A stretch of DNA of 37,517 nt from Halothiobacillaceae bacterium (GCA_006212015.1 SDAY01000008.1:1-37517); one strand, 5' to 3'; shown: positions 15,854 through 26,198, counted from the first letter of the stretch. Program-made: numbers and translations. Notes: generated from the sequence alone by a model not told the origin.

Positions 15854-16879
15854 TCACTCCTCTGGAAATTCCCTGGCATTCAGAAGGCGCTCGAGCGCCT
15901 CGATGCGTCGCGCCATGGCGTCAAGTTGTTTGAAACGTGCGGCATTACGCCGCCAGTTGCGGTTGTTATCGAGCGGCGTGCCTGCCGAATAGATGCCGGC
16001 CTGCCGGATGGAGCGCGTCACCATCGACATGCCGGTCACCTGCACGCCGTCGGCAATTTCGAGATGACCGGCCAGGCCGACGCCACCCGCGAGCATGCAG
16101 TGGCTGCCGACCTTCGAGCTGCCGGCAAGCCCGGCGCAGCCGGCAATGGCCGTGTGGGGACCGATCTCGACATTGTGTGCAATCTGCACAAGATTGTCGA
16201 TCTTCACGCCATGGCCGATGACGGTGTCTTCGAGCGCGCCACGATCCACCGTGGTATTGGCGCCGATATCGACATCATCGCCCACAAGCACGCCGCCCAA
16301 TTGAGGGACGCGTTCCCAATGCGTGCGGGCGTGGGCCAGGCCAAAACCATCGGCGCCGATCACGGCGCCCGGATGAATCATGCAACGCGCGCCGATCCTG
16401 ACTCCCGCCATGATGGTCACGCGAGCCACGAGCTCGGTCCCCGCGCCAATCTCGCTGTTTTCACCCACGAAGCAGAGCGGCCCCACCTGGACCTCGTCCA
16501 TGATCTTCGCACCCGCCGAAATCACGGCCCCAGGACCGATCCAGGCCAACGGCGAGACCGAAGCCCCTAGGTCGACCTGGGCACTGGGATGGATGCCCCG
16601 ATGCACGACGCGGGGATGGAGAAGACGCGCGGCACGCGCAAAGGATAGCTGCGGGGTTTCACTGATCAGACGAGGACCGCTGTAGGCCTCATGCCAGGAT
16701 TCAGGAAGAATCACCGCCGCGCCATGGGCTGGATCGAGGCGAGCGAGATAGGCCTCGTCCTGAATGAAGACGATCGAATGGGCGTCTGCCTTCTCAAGGC
16801 TGCTGGCCCTGACCATCTCGAGATCGGGATCCCCGATCAGCCGGACACCCAGGTGTTCCGCCAGCGTGCCAAGCTTCAC
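15854..16879 (-). CDS. lpxD: UDP-3-O-(3-hydroxyacyl)glucosamine N-acyltransferase
   Basis: Third step of lipid A synthesis, adding the 2-N-hydroxyacyl chain. Residues 1-100 form the uridine-binding domain (LGTLAEHLGVRLIGD, FIQDEAYL). A hexapeptide beta-helix follows, with the catalytic His in NLVQIAHNVEIG and GADGFGLA nearby. A C-terminal helix (RRIEALERLL) ends the protein. The GTG at 16879 is preferred because AGGGGA lies 7 bases upstream; the GTG at 16885 has only 1 base of spacing. Length is about 341 residues. The skp stop lies 15 bases upstream. Confidence 0.95.
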   Translation of the reverse strand: MKLGTLAEHLGVRLIGDPDLEMVRASSLEKADAHSIVFIQDEAYLARLDPAHGAAVILPESWHEAYSGPRLISETPQLSFARAARLLHPRVVHRGIHPSAQVDLGASVSPLAWIGPGAVISAGAKIMDEVQVGPLCFVGENSEIGAGTELVARVTIMAGVRIGARCMIHPGAVIGADGFGLAHARTHWERVPQLGGVLVGDDVDIGANTTVDRGALEDTVIGHGVKIDNLVQIAHNVEIGPHTAIAGCAGLAGSSKVGSHCMLAGGVGLAGHLEIADGVQVTGMSMVTRSIRQAGIYSAGTPLDNNRNWRRNAARFKQLDAMARRIEALERLLNAREFPEE

Positions 16880-16894
16880 GGCCACGTCCCCTGA

Positions 16895-17401
16895 TTACTT
16901 GGCCGTCTGCAGACGATCCAGAACCTTGCTGGTGATATCGACGTTCGGGCCGGCATAGACCACGCCATCGCTCAGGATCAGGTCGTACTCATCGGCCTTC
17001 GCCATCTCGTTGATCACCTGGAAGACGGTGCGCTGCAGCTTGGCCAGCTCCTCGTTCTTGCGCAGGTTCAGGTCGTCACGGAATTCCGCCTGCTGACGCT
17101 GCAGCTCGCGCATGCGGCGGTTCAGCTCGCGCTCCTGGCGCGAACGCTCGGCCTCGCTCATGGCCGCGCCCTCGCGGCTGAGTTTCTGCTCAAGGGCCTG
17201 TGCGGCCTTCTGGTTTTCCACCAGTTCGCGTTCGCGGGCGGAAAATTCCTTTTCCAGCTGCTTGCGGGCGGTTTCTGCCTGGGGGGCCTTGTCGAGCAGC
17301 ATGGCGGAGTTGACGAAGCCAACTTTGAGGTCCTTGGCCCAGGCACTGCCGGAAAGGGCCAAGGCGAAGGCGGCGGCAACGAGGGCGGTCTGCTTGAACA
17401 C
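16895..17401 (-). CDS. skp: Periplasmic OmpH/Skp chaperone
   Basis: Trimeric periplasmic holdase that carries unfolded outer-membrane proteins to BamA. It has a Sec signal peptide (MFKQTALVAAAFALALSGSAWA, cleavage after AWA, about residue 22). A beta-strand FVNSAMLL follows, then long charged coiled-coil helices from about 45 to 125 (RELNRRMRELQRQQAEF). The C-terminus returns to the body with DLILSDGVVYAG. Length is 168 residues (161 in E. coli). It starts at GTG 17401 with GGAG 8-9 bases upstream, and follows bamA by 31 bases as in E. coli. Confidence 0.93.
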   Translation of the reverse strand: MFKQTALVAAAFALALSGSAWAKDLKVGFVNSAMLLDKAPQAETARKQLEKEFSARERELVENQKAAQALEQKLSREGAAMSEAERSRQERELNRRMRELQRQQAEFRDDLNLRKNEELAKLQRTVFQVINEMAKADEYDLILSDGVVYAGPNVDITSKVLDRLQTAK

Positions 17402-17432
17402 GGTTGAAACTCCGAGGTTGAGGTTAGGTAAT

Positions 17433-19745
17433 TTAGAATCCGGTGCCGATGGCGAACTGGAACATCTGCGTCCGGTCGCCAGGCTTCTCGTTCAAGGGCT
17501 GGGCAAGGCTGAGGCTCAAGGGGCCGATCGGTGACAACCAGATCAGTGACACACCCGCCGACATGCGCAACTGCCCTGCATCGAATGTATCGTACGAAGA
17601 GTAAACGTTGCCCACGTCGTAGAACAGCCCCATGCGGACGTTCTTGGCGCTGTCCTCGCCCAGGAACGGCAGCGGGAAGATCAGCTCCGCGCCACCCACC
17701 AGCTTGAAGGCGCCGCCCAGGGGGTCGCCGTTGCTGTCCAGCGTATCGCTTCCCGAGCTCAGGCTATAGTCCTCGAAGCCGCGCACGGAGCGAATGCCGC
17801 CCGCGTAATAGTTGCGGAACGGCGGCAGATTGTATTCCGTGCCATTCGCCTCATAGGACGTGCCAAAGCTTTCGCCATATCCCATGACCGCACCGAGCTT
17901 GAACACGTAGTTGCTGGTCAGGCTGAAGTAGTGATCATGGCTCAGGTTGAGCTTGTAATACTCGAGCGTGCTGCCCGGCGCGGCGATTTCCATGCTGGTC
18001 AGACTGTACCCACCACGATTAGGAAAGACGACACGATCACGCGTATCGCGATACCAGCTTGGCGTCAGGGTGAAGAAGTTGAAGCTCTCTTCCTTGACCC
18101 AGTCAGGAGATTCAGTGGTCCTCTTGAGTTTGCTTTGTTCCGCACCCAGGGCCAATCGAACACCGGTGTATTCGGACAGCGGGATGCCGAAGCGCATATT
18201 GCCGCCCATGGAGTCGAGCAGGTAACGGCTCAGGCTCAGCTCGGTCGCTTCGGTCTTGCGGTAATAGACGTCAAACCCGCGGCTGATGCCGTCCACGGTC
18301 CAGTACGGATCCAGGTAGGACAGGCTGTACAGGCTGCGATAGCCACTGCGCTCGACGTTGAACGACACGTTGTTGCCGGTGCCGAGGAAGTTGGCCTGGG
18401 AGAGGCCGACATTGAACAGCGCGCCTTCGGACTGGGAGTAGCCCACGCCGACGCTGAAGCTGCCGGACAGGCGCTCGCTCACCCCCACATTCAGATCGAC
18501 CTGGTCCGCCGCCCCGGCCACCGGCCTGGTCTCGACCGAGGCCGATTCGACATAGCTCAGGCGCTGCAGGCGCTCTTTCGAACGCTCGACCTTCTCACCC
18601 GAGAACCAGGCGCCTTCCATCTGGCGCATCTCGCGACGGAAGACCTCCTCGTCGGTATTGTAGTTGCCGGCAATGTTGATGCGGCGCACATAGACGCGCT
18701 TGCCCGGATCGACGTACAAGGTCAGCTTGACCGTCTTGTCGGCCTCGTTCAGCTCGGGCACCGGATTGACGTTGGCAAAGGCATAGCCATCATTCCCCAG
18801 ACGCTTGACGATGGCCGTGGTGCTTTCGGTCAGGGCCTTGCGGGAGAATCGCTCGCCCGCCTTCACGGTCACCAGGGGACGCAACTCGGCTTCGGCGACG
18901 AGCAGGTTGCCGGCGAAGCCGACATCGCTGACGTTGTATTGCGCGCCCTCGGTGATCGCCAGGGTGATGTGAATGTCCTTCTTGTCCGGGGAAATGGACA
19001 CCTGGGTCGAGTCGACATTGAACTTGAGATAGCCGCGGTCCAGATAGAACGAGCGCAGCTTCTCGATATCCGCCGCGAGCTTCTGGCGAGAGTACTGGTC
19101 CTTATCCGAGAAGAACTCGTACCAGCGGGTCGGCCCGAGATCGAACCGAGCGAGCAGTTCCTTTTCCTTGAAGTCCTTGTTGCCGACGATGTTGATGGTG
19201 CGGATGCTGGCCGGGGTGCCTTCAAGGATATCCACCTCGATGGCGACGCGGTTGCCCTCGAGCTCGGTCTGCGTGGTATTCACCTCGATGCCATAAAGGC
19301 CCATGCTGAAGTACAGGCGCTGGAGCTCCTGCTCCATCTGCTCCAGGGCCTGGCGGTTCAGCACCCGTCCCTTGGTCAGGCCAGCGGATTTGAGCGCCTT
19401 TTCAAGATCGGCGGTTTCGACCTTGTCGTTGCCGGTGATCTTCAGCTCGCCGATGGTCGGCAGTTCCTCCACATGCAACACGAGCACGTCGCCGCGCCGG
19501 GCGACATCCACACGACGGAAGAAGCCGGTCTTGTACAGCTCCTGGATCACGCGGGTACTGTCGGCGTCAGTGAACGGGTCACCCACGCGGAAGGGCAGAT
19601 AGGTGAACACGGTACCGGAGGCGATGTTCTGCAGGCCCAAGACTTCGATATCCCGCAGGGTGGTCACGGTAGCCGTGTCGTTTGCCTGCGCGGAAAGGGC
19701 GGCGCCGAGGGCAACGGCCAGGAGGGAGCGGGTAAGGATCTTCAT
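17433..19745 (-). CDS. bamA: Outer membrane protein assembly factor
   Basis: Central pore of the BAM complex that inserts beta-barrel proteins into the outer membrane. It has a Sec signal peptide (MKILTRSLLAVALGAALSAQA), five POTRA repeats (about 25-420, starting IEVLGLQNIASGTVFTYLPF), and a 16-strand barrel with the conserved VRGF motif (GGIRSVRGFEDY). It ends in an aromatic residue (AIGTGF), the BAM targeting signal. Length is 770 residues (810 in E. coli). The ATG at 19745 gives the signal peptide; a TTG at 19754 would add three residues. Confidence 0.97.
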   Translation of the reverse strand: MKILTRSLLAVALGAALSAQANDTATVTTLRDIEVLGLQNIASGTVFTYLPFRVGDPFTDADSTRVIQELYKTGFFRRVDVARRGDVLVLHVEELPTIGELKITGNDKVETADLEKALKSAGLTKGRVLNRQALEQMEQELQRLYFSMGLYGIEVNTTQTELEGNRVAIEVDILEGTPASIRTINIVGNKDFKEKELLARFDLGPTRWYEFFSDKDQYSRQKLAADIEKLRSFYLDRGYLKFNVDSTQVSISPDKKDIHITLAITEGAQYNVSDVGFAGNLLVAEAELRPLVTVKAGERFSRKALTESTTAIVKRLGNDGYAFANVNPVPELNEADKTVKLTLYVDPGKRVYVRRINIAGNYNTDEEVFRREMRQMEGAWFSGEKVERSKERLQRLSYVESASVETRPVAGAADQVDLNVGVSERLSGSFSVGVGYSQSEGALFNVGLSQANFLGTGNNVSFNVERSGYRSLYSLSYLDPYWTVDGISRGFDVYYRKTEATELSLSRYLLDSMGGNMRFGIPLSEYTGVRLALGAEQSKLKRTTESPDWVKEESFNFFTLTPSWYRDTRDRVVFPNRGGYSLTSMEIAAPGSTLEYYKLNLSHDHYFSLTSNYVFKLGAVMGYGESFGTSYEANGTEYNLPPFRNYYAGGIRSVRGFEDYSLSSGSDTLDSNGDPLGGAFKLVGGAELIFPLPFLGEDSAKNVRMGLFYDVGNVYSSYDTFDAGQLRMSAGVSLIWLSPIGPLSLSLAQPLNEKPGDRTQMFQFAIGTGF

Positions 19746-19800
19746 GAAACTCAATGGGTCTGAAAAAGGCGCGGTGTCGTGGCAGGCAAGTCGTTCAAGT

Positions 19801-21159
19801 TCAGGAGATCAGGCGTGAAAGATCGTTGAACATCGCCAATGCCATCAAGGCAAAAAGCAGGCTCATGCCGATACGCTGACCGAGCATCTGCGCTTGTTCC
19901 GATAGGGGCTGCCCACGCAAAGCCTCGATAAGATAAAACAACAGGTGCCCGCCATCCAGTACCGGAACGGGTAAAAGGTTGAGAATGGCGAGACTGAGGC
20001 TTACAAGCGCCAGAAACGCGAGAAAACTGGACAGGCCAAGCGCCAGGCTTCGGCCCGCCACATCGGCAATGCCCAAGGGGCCGCTGATGGCTTCGAGACT
20101 GGCCTCGCCAACGATCATCTTGCCCATGACCCGCAGGCTCAGCACCGTCATGTCCCAGGTCTTGAGGACCCCATGCAGCAAGGCCCTGGCGGGATCATCC
20201 TGCTGAAGGACCTGCAAGCGCTCGCGCACCGCCGGATCGATATCAAGCCCAAACGCCACGCCGGCATAACCGATCACATCGCCATCTTCAGCGCGGCTCG
20301 CCGGGGTCAGCATGACCTGTTCGGCCTTGCCCCCCCGGATCAGGTCGAGGGCGATTCTCTGCCCAGGATGATTGCGGATGACTTCGACGAGCGCCTGCCC
20401 GCGTTCAACGGCTGCGCCATTGGCGCGCAGGATGACATCATCCGGACGCAGGCCCGCCGCCGCGCCCGCGCCCCCCGCAACAACCCGGCGCACCACCCGG
20501 GGCGCATCGGGAAGCCACGGGCGCAGGCCAAGCAGAACCAGCGGGTCCTTGACGCTGTCCAGAAGTCTGTAGGGCGAGCCAGGCAGCACCAGCACGCGCT
20601 CATCCCCATCCTGCCGCACCCGCAGGCTTATGTCCTCATCACTAGCCGCCGCTTCGATGATGGAGACGCGCAAGTCATCGAAAGTCCGAATGGGCTTCTC
20701 GTTCACCGCGAGCACCTGCGCCTCGCGCACAACGCCCGCCAAGGCTGCCGGTGTGTTCACGGCTGGCTGATCGACGATGGGTGCAAGACCGCTGACGCCC
20801 ACCATGTACATGAGCGCATAGGCGAGCACGGCAAAGATCAGGTTGGCCACGGGACCTGCCGCCACGATGGCCGAACGCCTGCCAAGCGACTGCCGATCGA
20901 AGGCGCGGTGAGCCTCGGCCGGATCAAGCGGACCTTCACGCCCATCCAGCATCTTCACGTAGCCGCCCAGGGGCAAGGCGGCAAGCACATATTCCGTTTC
21001 TCCGCGCCGCCAGACGCGCAGCGGCCGTCCGAAGCCCAGCGAGAAGCGCAGGACCTTGACGCCCAGCTTGCGCGCCACCCAGAAATGCCCCCACTCGTGG
21101 ACCGCGACCAGCAGGCCAACGGCGAGAAGGAATCCAAGAATGCTGGTCAGAACATGCAT
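19801..21159 (-). CDS. rseP: Site-2 intramembrane zinc metalloprotease RseP
   Basis: Cuts the anti-sigma factor RseA inside the membrane, releasing sigma-E during envelope stress. The first membrane segment carries HEWGH (residues 21-25), the HExxH zinc site, and the third zinc ligand lies in the C-terminal PVLDGGHLLFY segment. Two periplasmic PDZ domains lie between (VVREAQVLAVN; GLRPDDVILRANG). Four membrane segments are visible. Length is 452 residues (450 in E. coli). The start overlaps the dxr stop as TGATG, and bamA follows after 55 bases. Confidence 0.96.
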   Translation of the reverse strand: MHVLTSILGFLLAVGLLVAVHEWGHFWVARKLGVKVLRFSLGFGRPLRVWRRGETEYVLAALPLGGYVKMLDGREGPLDPAEAHRAFDRQSLGRRSAIVAAGPVANLIFAVLAYALMYMVGVSGLAPIVDQPAVNTPAALAGVVREAQVLAVNEKPIRTFDDLRVSIIEAAASDEDISLRVRQDGDERVLVLPGSPYRLLDSVKDPLVLLGLRPWLPDAPRVVRRVVAGGAGAAAGLRPDDVILRANGAAVERGQALVEVIRNHPGQRIALDLIRGGKAEQVMLTPASRAEDGDVIGYAGVAFGLDIDPAVRERLQVLQQDDPARALLHGVLKTWDMTVLSLRVMGKMIVGEASLEAISGPLGIADVAGRSLALGLSSFLAFLALVSLSLAILNLLPVPVLDGGHLLFYLIEALRGQPLSEQAQMLGQRIGMSLLFALMALAMFNDLSRLIS

Positions 21160-22346
21160 CAGAGAGGCTCTCCATGACGGGCGAGCCAGGCACGCGCCAT
21201 CTCGCGTGAACGATGATCGGCTGCAAACACCGTGTCCATGTCATGCGCGTCATGATCCTCGCTCCGATCGAGCACCGATTCGATCAGCTGCGGGATCTGG
21301 GTAAAGCGAAGACGACGCGCGAGGAAACCCTCGACCGCGATCTCATTGGCTGCATTCAGAATGGCCGGGCAGGCGCTCGCGCGCTCAAGCACGTCAAAGG
21401 CGAGGCGCAGGCAGGGGAAGCGCACAAGGTCGGGCTGTTCAAACTGAAGGGTGGCGACGGCCGCCAGATCCAGCGGAGCGACACCCGCATCAATCCGCTC
21501 CGGCCAAGTGAGGGCATGGGCGATCGGGGTGCGCATGTCGGGCTGCCCCATCTGGGCCAGCACGGACCCGTCCGAATAGGACACCATGGAATGGACGACG
21601 CTTTGCGGATGAACGAGCACCTTGATGCGATCCGGCTGCACATCAAACAGCCAGCGCGCCTCGATGACCTCCAGCCCCTTGTTCATCAGGGTCGCCGAAT
21701 CGACCGAGATCTTGCGCCCCATGGACCAGTTCGGGTGGGCGCAGGCCTCGTCGGGCGTGACCTCCCGCAAGGTCTCGACCGCGCGCGCGCGGAAGGGGCC
21801 GCCCGAAGCGGTAAGGATCAGTTGCCTGACCCCGAGCTCGGGATGGGCAACCGCATCAGGACGGGGCAGGCACTGGAACAGGGCGTTGTGCTCACTGTCC
21901 AGCGGCAGCAGGGTGGCGCCATGGCGGCGGACCTGCTCCATGAACAGCGCCCCGGACATGACCAGGGCCTCCTTGTTCGCCAGCAGAACACGCTTGCCGG
22001 ACTGCACGGCGGCCAGCGCCGAGCGCAGCCCGGCGGCACCCACGATGGCCGCCACCACCATCGGGCTTGCCGAATCCGCGGCGATGGTCTCCATGCCTTC
22101 AGGGCCATCGAGGACCTCGATGGGCAAATGCTCGGCCGCGAGCAGGGTCCTGAGGTCTGCCGCGGCTGAGGGATCAGCCATCGCCACCACGCGAGGCTGG
22201 AATTCGCGGCAAGCAGCCAGCATGCCATGAGCATCCTGGCAGGCGCCCATGGACTCGACCCGCCAGCGATCCGGGTGACGGCGCAACACATCGAGCGTGC
22301 TGCGCCCGATCGAACCCGTCGCCCCAAGTACACATACGCCCTGCAT
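21159..22346 (-). CDS. dxr: 1-deoxy-D-xylulose 5-phosphate reductoisomerase
   Basis: Second step of the MEP isoprenoid pathway, NADPH-dependent, making 2-C-methyl-D-erythritol 4-phosphate. The NADPH site is [26 protein letters not shown] and [14 protein letters not shown] hold the metal ligands. [30 protein letters not shown] and [11 protein letters not shown] are the substrate-closing segments. Length is 395 residues (398 in E. coli). It feeds the undecaprenyl synthase encoded two genes upstream. It starts at ATG 22346, 3 bases after cdsA, and its stop overlaps rseP. Confidence 0.97.
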   Translation of the reverse strand: MQGVCVLGATGSIGRSTLDVLRRHPDRWRVESMGACQDAHGMLAACREFQPRVVAMADPSAAADLRTLLAAEHLPIEVLDGPEGMETIAADSASPMVVAAIVGAAGLRSALAAVQSGKRVLLANKEALVMSGALFMEQVRRHGATLLPLDSEHNALFQCLPRPDAVAHPELGVRQLILTASGGPFRARAVETLREVTPDEACAHPNWSMGRKISVDSATLMNKGLEVIEARWLFDVQPDRIKVLVHPQSVVHSMVSYSDGSVLAQMGQPDMRTPIAHALTWPERIDAGVAPLDLAAVATLQFEQPDLVRFPCLRLAFDVLERASACPAILNAANEIAVEGFLARRLRFTQIPQLIESVLDRSEDHDAHDMDTVFAADHRSREMARAWLARHGEPL

Positions 22347-22349
22347 GCC

Positions 22350-23162
22350 CTAAGCGCCCATCAAGCCCATCTGCCACAGGCCAAACGCCATGAAGGGCGC
22401 CGCTGCCAGCAGACTGTCGAGCCGGTCGAACATGCCGCCATGGCCAGGCAGGATCCAGCCACTATCCTTGACCCCGGCCTCGCGCTTCAACTGGCTTTCG
22501 TGCAGATCGCCCACCACCGAGATCAGGGTGATGGCAAACACCAGGAGCAACCAGGGCAACATGGGCAGCGAAGAAAACGGCTCGAAGGCATGCGCGGCCC
22601 AAGCCGCAAGGAGGGTCGCGACCACGGCGCCCGCCACGCCCTCCACCGTTTTGCCCGGGCTGATCGTGGGCGCAAGCTTGTGCCTGCCGAAGGCCCGGCC
22701 CGAGAAATAGGCTGCGGTATCCGCAACCCAGACCACCATGAATGTCGCAAGCACCCACAAGCCGCCATCCTGGAGGCTGTGGATGGATTCCAGCGCGAAC
22801 CAGGTCGCCCACAACACCAGGGGGGCGAGGACGAGCTTGGCACTCCGGCCATGAAGCCATGCAGGAACGCGCGCGCCCAGCACGAGCCGCAAGGCCAGGA
22901 GCAGCCAAAGCACCACGGCGGCCCCCAGCACCCAGCCCTGGAAAGGGTCGCCCAAGACCAGCGGCAGGCCGAGCGCGGTCAGGCCGATGGCATAGGCCCA
23001 GCGCGAGACGCCATGCAGGGGGGCAAGTCCGGCCCACTCGTAGGCGAGCAGAAAAACCAGCAGCCCGATGAGCGCCGTGAAACCGGCATGGGGCAGAAGA
23101 AACAGGGCCGGAATGAAGATGGCCGCCAGTACGAGTGCCGTCAGAATGCGTTGTTTGAGCAT
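22350..23162 (-). CDS. cdsA: Phosphatidate cytidylyltransferase
   Basis: Makes CDP-diacylglycerol, precursor of all phospholipids; polytopic inner-membrane protein. The C-terminal CDP-DAG synthase signature is complete: SVVGDLHESQLKREAGVKD followed by LPGHGGMFDRLDS with the paired Asp residues. About seven hydrophobic segments are visible. Length is 270 residues. It lies 3 bases after uppS and 3 bases before dxr. Its product line leads to phosphatidylserine, the substrate of Psd encoded at 2486. Confidence 0.96.
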   Translation of the reverse strand: MLKQRILTALVLAAIFIPALFLLPHAGFTALIGLLVFLLAYEWAGLAPLHGVSRWAYAIGLTALGLPLVLGDPFQGWVLGAAVVLWLLLALRLVLGARVPAWLHGRSAKLVLAPLVLWATWFALESIHSLQDGGLWVLATFMVVWVADTAAYFSGRAFGRHKLAPTISPGKTVEGVAGAVVATLLAAWAAHAFEPFSSLPMLPWLLLVFAITLISVVGDLHESQLKREAGVKDSGWILPGHGGMFDRLDSLLAAAPFMAFGLWQMGLMGA

Positions 23163-23165
23163 GGC

Positions 23166-23900
23166 TTACTCCTGCAACTGCGCGGAAATCTGGCCAAAGC
23201 GACGCTCACGACTGGAAAACCAGTCCATCGCCCGGTCAAGTTCGGCCGCCTTGAAATCCGGCCAAAGCACGGGCGTGAAATAAAGCTCGGTGTAGGCCAA
23301 CTGCCAGAGCATGAAGTTGCTGATCCGCTGTTCGCCGCCCGTACGGATCAGCAGATCCGGATCGGGAACGTCCGCCCACTGGATTTCAGCGGCAAACACA
23401 GCCTCATCGATGTCATCGACGGCCATCTGGCCGGATGCCACCTTGCGCGATATGGCCTTGGCGGCCTCGGCGATATCCCAGCGACCGCCGTAATTCACGG
23501 CAATCACAAGGGTCATGCGTTCATTCTTGGCCGTGATCGCCTCGGCCTCGCGCATGCGTGTTTGAAGAGGGGCATCGAATCGATGGCGATCGCCGATGAA
23601 ACAGATCCGCACGCCCGCCTCATCCAGGCGCCGCACCTCACGTCGGAGCGACTGAAGAAAGAGGTGCATGAGCGCACCGACCTCATACGCCGGCCGACGC
23701 CAGTTTTCGCTGGAGAAGGCAAAAACGGTGAGGACCCTGACACCACGTTCCACGCATGCCCGAACCACATTGCGAAGTGCCGTCGCGCCGCGACGATGAC
23801 CGAGCACGCGCGGATATCCGTGCTGTTCGGCCCAGCGCCCATTGCCATCCATGATGATGGCAATGTGCTTCGGAACAACCGCGGGATACGGGTGGATCAT
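23166..23900 (-). CDS. uppS: Undecaprenyl diphosphate synthase (cis-prenyltransferase)
   Basis: Adds eight isopentenyl units to farnesyl diphosphate to form the lipid carrier for peptidoglycan and O-antigen. Seen: HIAIIMDGNGRWAEQ with the catalytic Asp, GHRRGA, FAFSSENWRRP, and the C-terminal DPDLLIRTGGEQRISNF segment with YTELYFTPVLWPDF. Length is 244 residues. It starts at ATG 23900, 24 bases after frr, in the standard frr-uppS-cdsA-dxr order. Confidence 0.97.
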   Translation of the reverse strand: MIHPYPAVVPKHIAIIMDGNGRWAEQHGYPRVLGHRRGATALRNVVRACVERGVRVLTVFAFSSENWRRPAYEVGALMHLFLQSLRREVRRLDEAGVRICFIGDRHRFDAPLQTRMREAEAITAKNERMTLVIAVNYGGRWDIAEAAKAISRKVASGQMAVDDIDEAVFAAEIQWADVPDPDLLIRTGGEQRISNFMLWQLAYTELYFTPVLWPDFKAAELDRAMDWFSSRERRFGQISAQLQE

Positions 23901-23924
23901 GGCGTGGAATGAAAACGGAGGCCG

Positions 23925-24482
23925 TCAGACCTCCATCAATTCCTTTTCCTTGGCGGCAAGAAGGGCGTCGACATCGGCAACGCTCTTGTCGGTCAGCTTC
24001 TGGGTCAGATCCTGGGCACGACGCTCGTCATCCTCGCTGATCGCCTTGTCCTTGAGCAGGGTCTTGAGCGTGCCATTGGCATCGCGACGGATGTTGCGAA
24101 TCGCCACCTTGGCGTTCTCGCCTTCGTGACGCACGATCTTGACTAGATCACGACGGCGATCTTCGGTGAGGGCCGGCATGGGCACGCGGATGACCATGCC
24201 CGCGCTCATCGGATTGAGGCCGAGATCGGAGGTCATGATGGCCTTCTCGATCTTGCCGACCATATCCTTTTCCCAGGGCGTGACGGTCAGGTTGCGCGCG
24301 TCATCGGCCACGACCTTGGCGACCTGGGACAGGGGCACGTCCTGGCCGTAATACCCGACCTTGACGTGATCAAGAATGGACGGATGTGCGCGGCCTGTAC
24401 GCAGCTTGGCAAGCTCGGTCTTGAGCGCCTCGATGCTCTTGCCCATGCGCTGCTCGGCGTCTTTGCGGATATCTTCAATCAT
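23925..24482 (-). CDS. frr: Ribosome recycling factor
   Basis: Splits post-termination ribosomes together with EF-G. The 185-residue length matches E. coli exactly. It begins [20 protein letters not shown], and contains [12 protein letters not shown], the [16 protein letters not shown] segment and a C-terminal long helix pair (RREL-type [15 protein letters not shown]). The ATG at 24482 overlaps the pyrH stop as ATGA and has GGAG 9 bases upstream; a longer open frame to 24611 only shadows pyrH. Confidence 0.97.
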   Translation of the reverse strand: MIEDIRKDAEQRMGKSIEALKTELAKLRTGRAHPSILDHVKVGYYGQDVPLSQVAKVVADDARNLTVTPWEKDMVGKIEKAIMTSDLGLNPMSAGMVIRVPMPALTEDRRRDLVKIVRHEGENAKVAIRNIRRDANGTLKTLLKDKAISEDDERRAQDLTQKLTDKSVADVDALLAAKEKELMEV

Positions 24483-25231
24483 GCTTGATTCTCCAGTGCT
24501 TGATTCACCCGAGTCACCAGGGTGCCGACCCGCTCGCCCGCCACCAGGCGTGGGAGCAGGCCGTGGACATTGATGTCGGCCACGATCAGCGGCATGTTGT
24601 TGTCGCGGCACAGCACCAGCGCGGTGGCGTCCATCACGCCCAGCTGGCGCCCAATCGCCTCGTCATAGGTCAGATGATCGTAGCGCCTGGCGTCCGGATT
24701 CTTGCGCGGATCGCTGTCATACACGCCATCCACATTGGTGGCCTTGATCATCAGATCGGCCCCAACCTCGATGGCGCGCAAGCTGCCCGCGGTGTCGGTG
24801 GTGAAGAAGGGATTGCCCGTCCCCGCCGCGAAGATGACGATGCGGCCCTTTTCCAGATGGCGCACGGCCCGGCGGCGGATGTAGTCCTCGCAGACCTGGT
24901 GCATGGACAGGCCGGACATGACCCGGCACTGACCGTCCAGTTGCTCGATCGCATCCTGCATCGCCAGCGCGTTCATCACGGTCGCCAGCATCCCCATATG
25001 GTCGCCGGTGACGCGATCCATGCCCCCCTGGGCCAGGCCGGCGCCGCGGAAGATGTTCCCGCCGCCGATCACCAGCGCCACTTCGACGCCCAGCCCGCTC
25101 AGGTCAATGACTTCTTCAGCCAAGCGCTTGATGACCTGCGGATCGATGCCGTAATCGCACGACCCTATCAATGCCTCACCACTGAGCTTGATGAGTACCC
25201 GACGATATTGAAGCGTGTTCGATTGCATCAT
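24479..25231 (-). CDS. pyrH: Uridylate kinase
   Basis: Phosphorylates UMP to UDP; hexameric, GTP-activated and UTP-inhibited. Amino-acid-kinase fold signatures: [53 protein letters not shown] and [13 protein letters not shown]. Length is 250 residues (241 in E. coli), with a few extra residues at the start. ATG 25231 (AGG 5 bases upstream) and ATG 25228 are both possible. It lies 62 bases after tsf, with a hairpin between. Confidence 0.96.
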   Translation of the reverse strand: MMQSNTLQYRRVLIKLSGEALIGSCDYGIDPQVIKRLAEEVIDLSGLGVEVALVIGGGNIFRGAGLAQGGMDRVTGDHMGMLATVMNALAMQDAIEQLDGQCRVMSGLSMHQVCEDYIRRRAVRHLEKGRIVIFAAGTGNPFFTTDTAGSLRAIEVGADLMIKATNVDGVYDSDPRKNPDARRYDHLTYDEAIGRQLGVMDATALVLCRDNNMPLIVADINVHGLLPRLVAGERVGTLVTRVNQALENQA

Positions 25232-25262
25232 GCACACCTGTCTGAAGATTTATGAATTTTGA

Positions 25263-25283
25263 GGCCCCGCGCAGGGCGGGGCC
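25263..25283 (-). terminator. GC-rich hairpin between tsf and pyrH
   Basis: GGCCCCGC-CCTGC-GCGGGGCC (minus strand) is a perfect 8-bp stem. It starts 11 bases after the tsf stop and is followed by TCAAAATTC rather than a T-run. It may be a weak terminator or protect the 3' end of rpsB-tsf mRNA while letting some transcription through to pyrH-frr. Confidence 0.5.
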
Positions 25284-25293
25284 AGCGCAATGA

Positions 25294-26175
25294 TCAGGCG
25301 CCCTGCACCTGAGCCATCACCTCGGCGGCAAAGTCGGTCTGCTGCTTTTCGATGCCCTCGCCCACCTCGAAGCGAACGAAGCTCTTCACCTCGGCGCCTG
25401 CCTTCTTGAGCAGGGCGGCGACGGTCTGGTCCGGGTCCTTGACGAAGGGCTGGCCGGTCAGGGCGACCTCGGCAAGGTACTTCTTGACGCGGCCGTCAAC
25501 CATCCTGGCGACGATCTCGGCCGGTTTGCCGCTCTGCGACGCCTGCTCGGTAAAGATCTCGCGCTCCTTCTCGACCAGTTCGGCAGGCACGTCGGCCTCG
25601 GACACGCAGACCGGACGGCTTGCCGCCACATGCATGGCGATGTCCTTGGCCAGCTCGACGCCACCGCCGACCAGATCGACCAGCACGCCGATGCGCTCGC
25701 CGTGACGGTAGGCGCCGACCACGCCCGTGGTCTCGATGCGGGCGAAGCGGCGAACCTGCAGGTTCTCGCCGATCTTGGCCACCAGGTTGGAACGCGCGGT
25801 GTTGACGTCATCGCCGCTCGCCATCGCGCAGGCCAGCAGGGCATCGACATCGGCCGGGTTGGCCTTCAGCGCGACATCGGCCACCTCGTTGGCGAACTTG
25901 ACGAAGTCATCGCTCTTGGCGACAAAGTCGGTCTCGGAGTTGATCTCGACCATGACGGCGGTCTTGCCATCAGCGGAAACGCTCATCACCACCACGCCGT
26001 CTGCCGCGGTGCGACCGGCCTTCTTGTCGGCCTTGGCGGTACCCTGCTTGCGCATCAGCTCGATGGCTGCATCGATGTCGCCACCGACCTCGACCAGGGC
26101 CCTCTTGCACTCCATCATGCCGGCGGCGGTACGCTCGCGCAGCTCTTTGACCATTGCCGCAGTAATCGCAGTCAT
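25294..26175 (-). CDS. tsf: Elongation factor Ts
   Basis: Nucleotide exchange factor for EF-Tu. The N-terminal UBA-like domain reads [26 protein letters not shown] (two halves of the signature, with the conserved RERT and CK.AL). The core TDFVA motif is in [15 protein letters not shown], which displaces Mg from EF-Tu. Length is 293 residues (283 in E. coli). The ATG at 26175 has GGAG 7 bases upstream. It follows rpsB across a terminator-like hairpin. Confidence 0.97.
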   Translation of the reverse strand: MTAITAAMVKELRERTAAGMMECKRALVEVGGDIDAAIELMRKQGTAKADKKAGRTAADGVVVMSVSADGKTAVMVEINSETDFVAKSDDFVKFANEVADVALKANPADVDALLACAMASGDDVNTARSNLVAKIGENLQVRRFARIETTGVVGAYRHGERIGVLVDLVGGGVELAKDIAMHVAASRPVCVSEADVPAELVEKEREIFTEQASQSGKPAEIVARMVDGRVKKYLAEVALTGQPFVKDPDQTVAALLKKAGAEVKSFVRFEVGEGIEKQQTDFAAEVMAQVQGA

Positions 26176-26198
26176 GAATATCTCCTCGAATCAGTAAT

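Noticed and set aside
17931-19763. 610-codon open frame on the plus strand opposite bamA
   Set aside because: Complement of the bamA reading frame; product rich in Ala/Gly/His/Asp with no domain.
22227-23912. 561-codon open frame on the plus strand opposite dxr, cdsA and uppS
   Set aside because: Spans three recognised genes on the other strand; composition of a shadow frame.
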